Position numbers and translations under genes: made by a program. Of a stretch of DNA of 64,000 nucleotides, positions 63,331 through 64,000 are shown in pieces. Under the pieces are notes generated by a model. That model made no database searches, was not told the DNA's origin, and saw nothing but the letters and a program-made list of their open reading frames with translations. The stretch is from Streptacidiphilus jeojiense (lineage in GTDB: Bacteria > Actinomycetota > Actinomycetes > Streptomycetales > Streptomycetaceae), in NCBI RefSeq assembly GCF_000719095.1, contig NZ_JOEH01000039.1, positions 1-64,000 of the forward strand, read 5' to 3'. Within the stretch, counting starts at the first letter, position 1, and every line of letters begins with the position of its first letter.

Positions 63331-64000
63331 GTGCCCAAGGAACAGACCAGCAGTGCAGCCAAGCCCCCGCCGCCCGAGTCCATAGCCCCTGTCCCGGCCC
63401 CTGCCGCGGCCGCGGCCCCGGCTTCTTCCGGCTCGTCCGGTCGGCTGCGGCGCCTGGCGCGCACCGCGCTCGCGGACGTCACCCCGCTCCGCACCAGCGC
63501 CCACTTCCGGCGGCTGTGGTTCGGGCAGAGCGTCTCGTCCGTCGGACAGCAGATGACCGCACTGGCCATCTCGGTCCAGGTGTACGCGCTGACGGGATCA
63601 CCCTTCGCGACCGGACTCGTCGGTCTCTGCTCGCTGATCCCCCTGGTCGCCTTCGGCCTCTACGGCGGCGCCATCGCCGACACCATGGACCGGCGCAAGC
63701 TCGGCCTGTACGGCGCGTCGGGCCTGGCGGTGCTGTCGGCGGCACTGGCGGGCCAGGCCTTCCTGGGCGTGCGGCAGGTCTGGGTCCTCTACCTGGTGGT
63801 GGCGCTCCAGGCGGTGTGCTTCGCGCTGAACGCGCCGGCACGGGCGTCCATGGTGCCCAGGCTCGTCCCCGCCGAGCAGCTGCCGGCGGCCAACGCGCTG
63901 TCCACGGTCAGCATGAACCTGGGGCTGACGGTCGGGCCGATGCTGGGCGGCCTGCTGATCGGGGTGTGGAGCTACCAGGCGGCCTACCTGGTCGACGCCA
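63331..64000 (+). CDS. MFS transporter, N-terminal part (runs off the window)
   Basis: The frame is open from GTG 63331 to the window end (223 codons). It starts with a Pro/Ala/Ser-rich cytoplasmic leader of about 45 residues, then LRTSAHFRRLWFGQSVSSVG, QMTALAISVQVYALTGSPFA and the MFS motif A-like GGAIADTMDRRKLGLYGASG. NAPARASMVPRLVPAEQLPA and LGLTVGPMLGGLLIG follow. The pattern is that of the MFS_3/enterobactin-exporter-like subgroup. At least six membrane segments are visible; the C-terminal half is outside the window. Substrate unknown. Confidence 0.85.
   Translation, partial: MPKEQTSSAAKPPPPESIAPVPAPAAAAAPASSGSSGRLRRLARTALADVTPLRTSAHFRRLWFGQSVSSVGQQMTALAISVQVYALTGSPFATGLVGLCSLIPLVAFGLYGGAIADTMDRRKLGLYGASGLAVLSAALAGQAFLGVRQVWVLYLVVALQAVCFALNAPARASMVPRLVPAEQLPAANALSTVSMNLGLTVGPMLGGLLIGVWSYQAAYLVDA

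Overview
The window looks like chromosomal DNA of a high-GC filamentous actinobacterium of the Streptomyces/Kitasatospora/Streptacidiphilus group. The evidence is strong G/C bias at third codon positions, frequent GTG starts, Rpf and LysM exoproteins, SCO/GlxA-type copper proteins, and a housekeeping order (tlyA, nadK, recN, glycosyltransferase, pyrG, NUDIX, ald, parA, scpA, scpB, rluB, tyrA, cmk, der) that matches, from memory, the Streptomyces core chromosome (S. coelicolor SCO178x down to SCO175x). The genus cannot be fixed from this sequence alone.

Layout. 1-144: the 3' end of a 5S rRNA gene and its terminator. 282-7594: conserved genes, namely an Arg/Asp/Gly-repeat protein split from its TPR-like half by an apparent frameshift, a DUF1015 protein, a TPR protein, a HAD phosphatase, an SCP2-like protein, a Lys/Ala-rich histone-like protein and tlyA. 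7622-15074: a six-gene minus-strand island inserted between tlyA and nadK. It encodes a galactose-oxidase-like copper radical oxidase, a secreted Excalibur-motif protein, an SCO-type copper chaperone, a cellulose-synthase-like GT2, an ArnT/PMT-like membrane glycosyltransferase and a GT2-GtrA protein. This is the best candidate for an under-described system: a surface glycan made and oxidised by one copper-dependent gene set. 15373-34028: the core (nadK, recN, a GT4 glycosyltransferase, HAD plus GH15 glycosidase, pyrG, NUDIX, a STAND/TPR ATPase, ald, parA plus a small partner, scpA, scpB, rluB).

34044-46218: accessory genes. They include a TetR/MFS efflux pair with two matching palindromic operators, a very large secreted sedolisin-like protease beside a TrmB/LuxR regulator, small DUF proteins, a proline peptidase, and a MocR/EamA pair whose start codons overlap. 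46369-49839: tyrA, cmk, der. 50008-53795: two hypotheticals, a broken rpfA-like gene and an intact Rpf-LysM gene with a long Pro-rich linker. 53728-60084: a branched-chain amino-acid-type ABC transporter (LivF, LivG, fused LivH-LivM, a small membrane protein, a lipoprotein, LivK-type binding protein) in which one of the two composite ATP sites looks degenerate. 60103-64000: a large membrane protein of glycosyltransferase type, an acyl-CoA thioesterase II and the start of an MFS transporter that runs off the window.

A recurring inverted repeat (core GGGGCGCGGGGAACTGCGC) marks three intergenic sites. Several genes appear to be transcribed leaderless from a TAnnnT box 5-8 nt before the start codon. 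I see no tRNA, insertion sequence, prophage or CRISPR array.
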